7,516 bases of DNA from Dehalococcoidia bacterium (GTDB taxonomy: Bacteria; Chloroflexota; Dehalococcoidia; Dehalococcoidales; DAOWLH01): NCBI GenBank assembly GCA_030638985.1, contig DAOWDO010000095.1, positions 1 to 7,516 on the forward strand, written 5' to 3'. A model generated the notes under the pieces. The model had not been told where the DNA came from. It saw only the letters and a program-made list of their open reading frames with translations, and did not search any database. Positions within the stretch are counted from its first letter, which is position 1; each line of letters begins with the position of its first letter. Both the position numbers and the translations under genes were made by a program. Positions 5,283 to 7,516 of the stretch are shown here, piece after piece.

Positions 5283-6632
5283 ATGTTTAGAAAGAACAGG
5301 CTGTCTCTAGTCTTCATACTGTTGGTCTTTGTCGTTGCCCTGCTGGTGGTGATACCCGTTGACAAAGGGGTGCTGTTCAGCAGGGGCGTACTGCTCGGGC
5401 TGGACCTTCAGGGGGGCATCCACCTGGTCTATAAGGCCGACTTCTCCGGAGTGGAGGCAGGCAAGGAAGCCGAGATAATTGATGGCGTTGTCGCCGTCAT
5501 CGCCAACCGTATAAACCCGCTGGGAGTTACCGAGCCGGTTATTGAGAAGCAGGGTGAAGACCGTATCGTGGTGCAGCTACCCGGCCTGGACCTGACTGAT
5601 GTCCAGAAGGATCGCATCGGCCGGACGGCGCTGCTTGAGTTTGGAGAGCTTATTGCTGAAGGGGAGGAGGCCAAATGGGCCAATGAACTGGGAAGCTGGA
5701 AACCGGCCACCGGCACCATTAACGGGGTGGAGAAGGTGCTCAACTCAAGCTACTTCAACGAAAACACCTTCGTTAATATAGACGACTTTGGCAACATCGA
5801 GCTCGCATTCGAATGGGACGAAGAAGGCAGCCAGCTGTCGGAGCAGATTACCAGCCGTCTGATAGGACAGCGTTTGGGCATATTTGAGGGTGATAACCCG
5901 CTGCTGGGAGAGGATGGCTTTCCTATTGCCCCCAGAGTGGATGCAGTAATCACCGAGAGCGGCCGGATTACAGGCTTAAGCCTTAACGAGGCCACCGAGC
6001 TATCCAAGCAGCTCAATGCCGGCCGCCTGCCGGTATCCCTGGAAATCATCTATGAGCAAACCGTCTCCCCGGTACTGGGCGCCGATTTCATAAACTTAAG
6101 CCTCAAGGCGGGGATAATCGGCATCATACTGATTATGCTCTTTATGGTCGCCTACTACCGCATACCCGGGCTGGTCGCCTCCCTGGCGCTGGTTTTTTAC
6201 GGTGTCCTGGTGCTGGCTATATTCAAGCTCCTAGGGGCAACCTTGACGCTGGCCGGTATCGGCGGCTTCGTCCTATCGATAGGCATGGCGGTGGATGCCA
6301 ACGTGCTCATCTTCGAGCGGATGAAGGAAGAGCTGCAAACCGGGCGGACGCTGGGGGCAGCCACCAGGGCCGGGTTTAACCGCGCCTGGACAGCCATCAG
6401 GGACTCCAACGTGACCACTTTTATCGTCACCGGCATACTCTTCTGGGTAGGGGACAGCGTCGTCGCCGGGGCACCGGTAAAGGGCTTTGCCGTGACCCTG
6501 TTTATCGGCGTTGCCGTGAGCATGTTCACCGCCATCGTGGTTACCCGAACCCTGCTCCGCCTCTTCGTGGGCACCCGCCTGGCACAGCGGACCCATCTGT
6601 TCAGCCCCTATCTGAGGAGGGATGATGCCTGA
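5283..6632 (+). CDS. secD: SecD, protein translocase accessory subunit
   Basis: SecD works with SecF at the SecYEG channel, using the proton gradient to pull exported proteins outward. The product is 449 aa, the short form common outside Proteobacteria (E. coli SecD is 615 aa). Visible: one transmembrane segment (about 8-28); a conserved GLDLQGGIHLVYKAD near 40; the extracytoplasmic P1 region (about 55-260) including GLDLTDVQKDRIGRTALLEF; then five transmembrane segments from about 276 to 424. The hallmark GMAVDANVLIFERM is intact, with D338 equivalent to the proton-pathway aspartate of E. coli (D519) and Thermus (D340). The ATG at 5283 is preceded in frame by a stop at 5277-5279, so the start is not further upstream. 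Its SD is poor (only TAAG nearby), which suggests translational coupling to the nucleotidyltransferase that ends 26 nt before. The 3' end overlaps secF. Confidence 0.95.
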   Translation: MFRKNRLSLVFILLVFVVALLVVIPVDKGVLFSRGVLLGLDLQGGIHLVYKADFSGVEAGKEAEIIDGVVAVIANRINPLGVTEPVIEKQGEDRIVVQLPGLDLTDVQKDRIGRTALLEFGELIAEGEEAKWANELGSWKPATGTINGVEKVLNSSYFNENTFVNIDDFGNIELAFEWDEEGSQLSEQITSRLIGQRLGIFEGDNPLLGEDGFPIAPRVDAVITESGRITGLSLNEATELSKQLNAGRLPVSLEIIYEQTVSPVLGADFINLSLKAGIIGIILIMLFMVAYYRIPGLVASLALVFYGVLVLAIFKLLGATLTLAGIGGFVLSIGMAVDANVLIFERMKEELQTGRTLGAATRAGFNRAWTAIRDSNVTTFIVTGILFWVGDSVVAGAPVKGFAVTLFIGVAVSMFTAIVVTRTLLRLFVGTRLAQRTHLFSPYLRRDDA

Positions 6633-7516
6633 CCTGATAGGTAAGAGGTTCCGCTTTTTCCTCATTTCCGGTGTGGTGATACTGATAGGCATCGTCTCAC
6701 TATCGGTCTTTGGTCTCAAAGCCGGGGTTGAACTCAGCAGCGGCTCAATACTGACCGTCAGATTTGAGCAACAGGTCTCTACCGACGAACTGAAAGAGGA
6801 ACTTGCCGAACTGGGTCTGGCCAACGCCATCGTACAGACCACCGGACTGGGTGATTTCCTCATCCGCAGCAAGCTGACCACCGATGAAAAGGGACAGCTG
6901 GAGGCAGACCTGGAAGCTGAGTTCGGTCCGCTACAAGAGCTTGACTTTGTTTTCGTAGACCCGATAGTAGCCCGGCAGACGGCAAACATAGCCGGAATTG
7001 CTGTGGCCGTTGCCGCCGTCGGTATCCTGCTCTATGTCACCTGGGCCTTCCGCCGCATGCCCAAGCCCTTCCGCTTCGGCACCTGCGCCATAATCGCCCT
7101 GCTGCACGATGCCCTTGTTGCCCTGGGCGTCTTTTCCATCATCGGCGCTATCCTCGGATGGGAAGTCAACCTGATGTTTATCACCGGTATTCTGGCTGTT
7201 ATTGGTTACAGCGTCAACAATACCGTGGTCATCTTCGACCGCATCCGTGAGAACCTGCTCTCTAATCCAAAACTCGGTTTTGAGCAGGTGGTCAATAAAA
7301 GTCTGCTGGAGAGCCTCACCCGCTCCCTGAACACCAGCCTGACCACCATGATTGTGGTACTGGCGCTGCTGCTGTTTGTCGGGGCCGACCTTCAGAACTT
7401 CGCCATAGTGCTGCTGATTGGCGTTATTGCCGGCACCTTCAGTTCGCTGTTTATCGCCCCATCGCTGCTGGTGGTCTGGGAGAAGAGAGAGTGGAAACGG
7501 TTTATCCGCTGGCTTC
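6625..7516 (+). CDS. secF: SecF, protein translocase accessory subunit (3' end beyond window)
   Basis: The reading frame is open from 6625 to the window edge (297 complete codons), so only the last residues are missing; E. coli SecF is 323 aa. It begins MPDLIGKRFRFFLISGVVIL with a first transmembrane segment (about 11-30), then a P1 loop starting GVELSSGS (34-41, where GxDFxGG is usual), then five transmembrane segments from about 122. Conserved motifs are FGTCAIIALLHDALVALGVF (D162), GYSVNNTVVIFDRIREN (193-209) and SLTRSLNTSLTT, whose R233 matches the essential arginine of E. coli R247 / Thermus R671. At N199 most SecF proteins have Asp. ATG 6625 overlaps secD by 8 nt and follows AGGAGG (6615-6620) at 4 nt; ATG 6622, in frame and adjacent, is the alternative but sits only 1 nt from that SD. 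The two proteins are therefore translationally coupled and act together in the membrane. Confidence 0.95.
   Translation, partial: MPDLIGKRFRFFLISGVVILIGIVSLSVFGLKAGVELSSGSILTVRFEQQVSTDELKEELAELGLANAIVQTTGLGDFLIRSKLTTDEKGQLEADLEAEFGPLQELDFVFVDPIVARQTANIAGIAVAVAAVGILLYVTWAFRRMPKPFRFGTCAIIALLHDALVALGVFSIIGAILGWEVNLMFITGILAVIGYSVNNTVVIFDRIRENLLSNPKLGFEQVVNKSLLESLTRSLNTSLTTMIVVLALLLFVGADLQNFAIVLLIGVIAGTFSSLFIAPSLLVVWEKREWKRFIRWL

Noticed and set aside
6273..6989. 238-codon minus-strand frame across the secD-secF junction
   Set aside because: Both plus-strand genes are well conserved through this stretch; the antisense product is Ser/Pro-rich and low in complexity, typical of a shadow frame.

Overview
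The window is a piece of a bacterial chromosome, moderately GC-rich in its genes by eye, with one AT-rich intergenic island. It carries core housekeeping genes: the 3' end of rplS (ribosomal protein L19), priA (replication restart helicase), a class II tRNA nucleotidyltransferase/poly(A) polymerase with an HD domain, secD, and a secF cut by the window end. Between priA and the nucleotidyltransferase lies a cassette of about 1 kb with three small genes, two of them helix-turn-helix (HTH) regulators. Gene order, separate secD and secF, and small HTH proteins that resemble ones I recall from Dehalococcoidia point to Chloroflexota, probably class Dehalococcoidia. That placement is inference from memory, not a computed result.

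Layout. Positions 1-79 (+) hold the last 25 codons of rplS. priA follows at 144-2570 (+) from a TTG start with a well-placed Shine-Dalgarno (SD) sequence. Its stop overlaps, tail to tail, the stop of a 58-aa gene of unknown function on the minus strand (2567-2743). Just upstream of that, on the same strand, is a 77-aa HTH protein (2746-2979). A 230-bp AT-rich region (2980-3209) separates this minus-strand pair from a divergent 132-aa XRE-type HTH regulator (3210-3608, +). The nucleotidyltransferase (3730-5256), secD (5283-6632) and secF (6625-7516, partial) follow on the plus strand. I see good sigma70-type promoters for the minus-strand pair, for the divergent regulator (two in tandem) and for the nucleotidyltransferase.

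How it works together. SecD and SecF are the proton-driven partners of the SecYEG translocon and are translationally coupled here. PriA reloads the replisome at stalled forks, and the nucleotidyltransferase matures or repairs tRNA 3' ends. The most interesting part is the HTH cassette. The -35 elements of the two divergent promoters sit in inverted copies of the same 11-mer, GTCAATAGTAT, and one copy is half of a near-palindrome, GTCAATA-TAC-TATTGAC. This suggests that one regulator controls both directions, forming a small autoregulated switch between housekeeping genes. The plus-strand regulator is predicted to be made from a leaderless mRNA.

Nothing in the window looks like a transposase, CRISPR array, tRNA or rRNA. 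There is no gene-free stretch longer than 300 bases; the longest is the 230-bp divergent promoter region.
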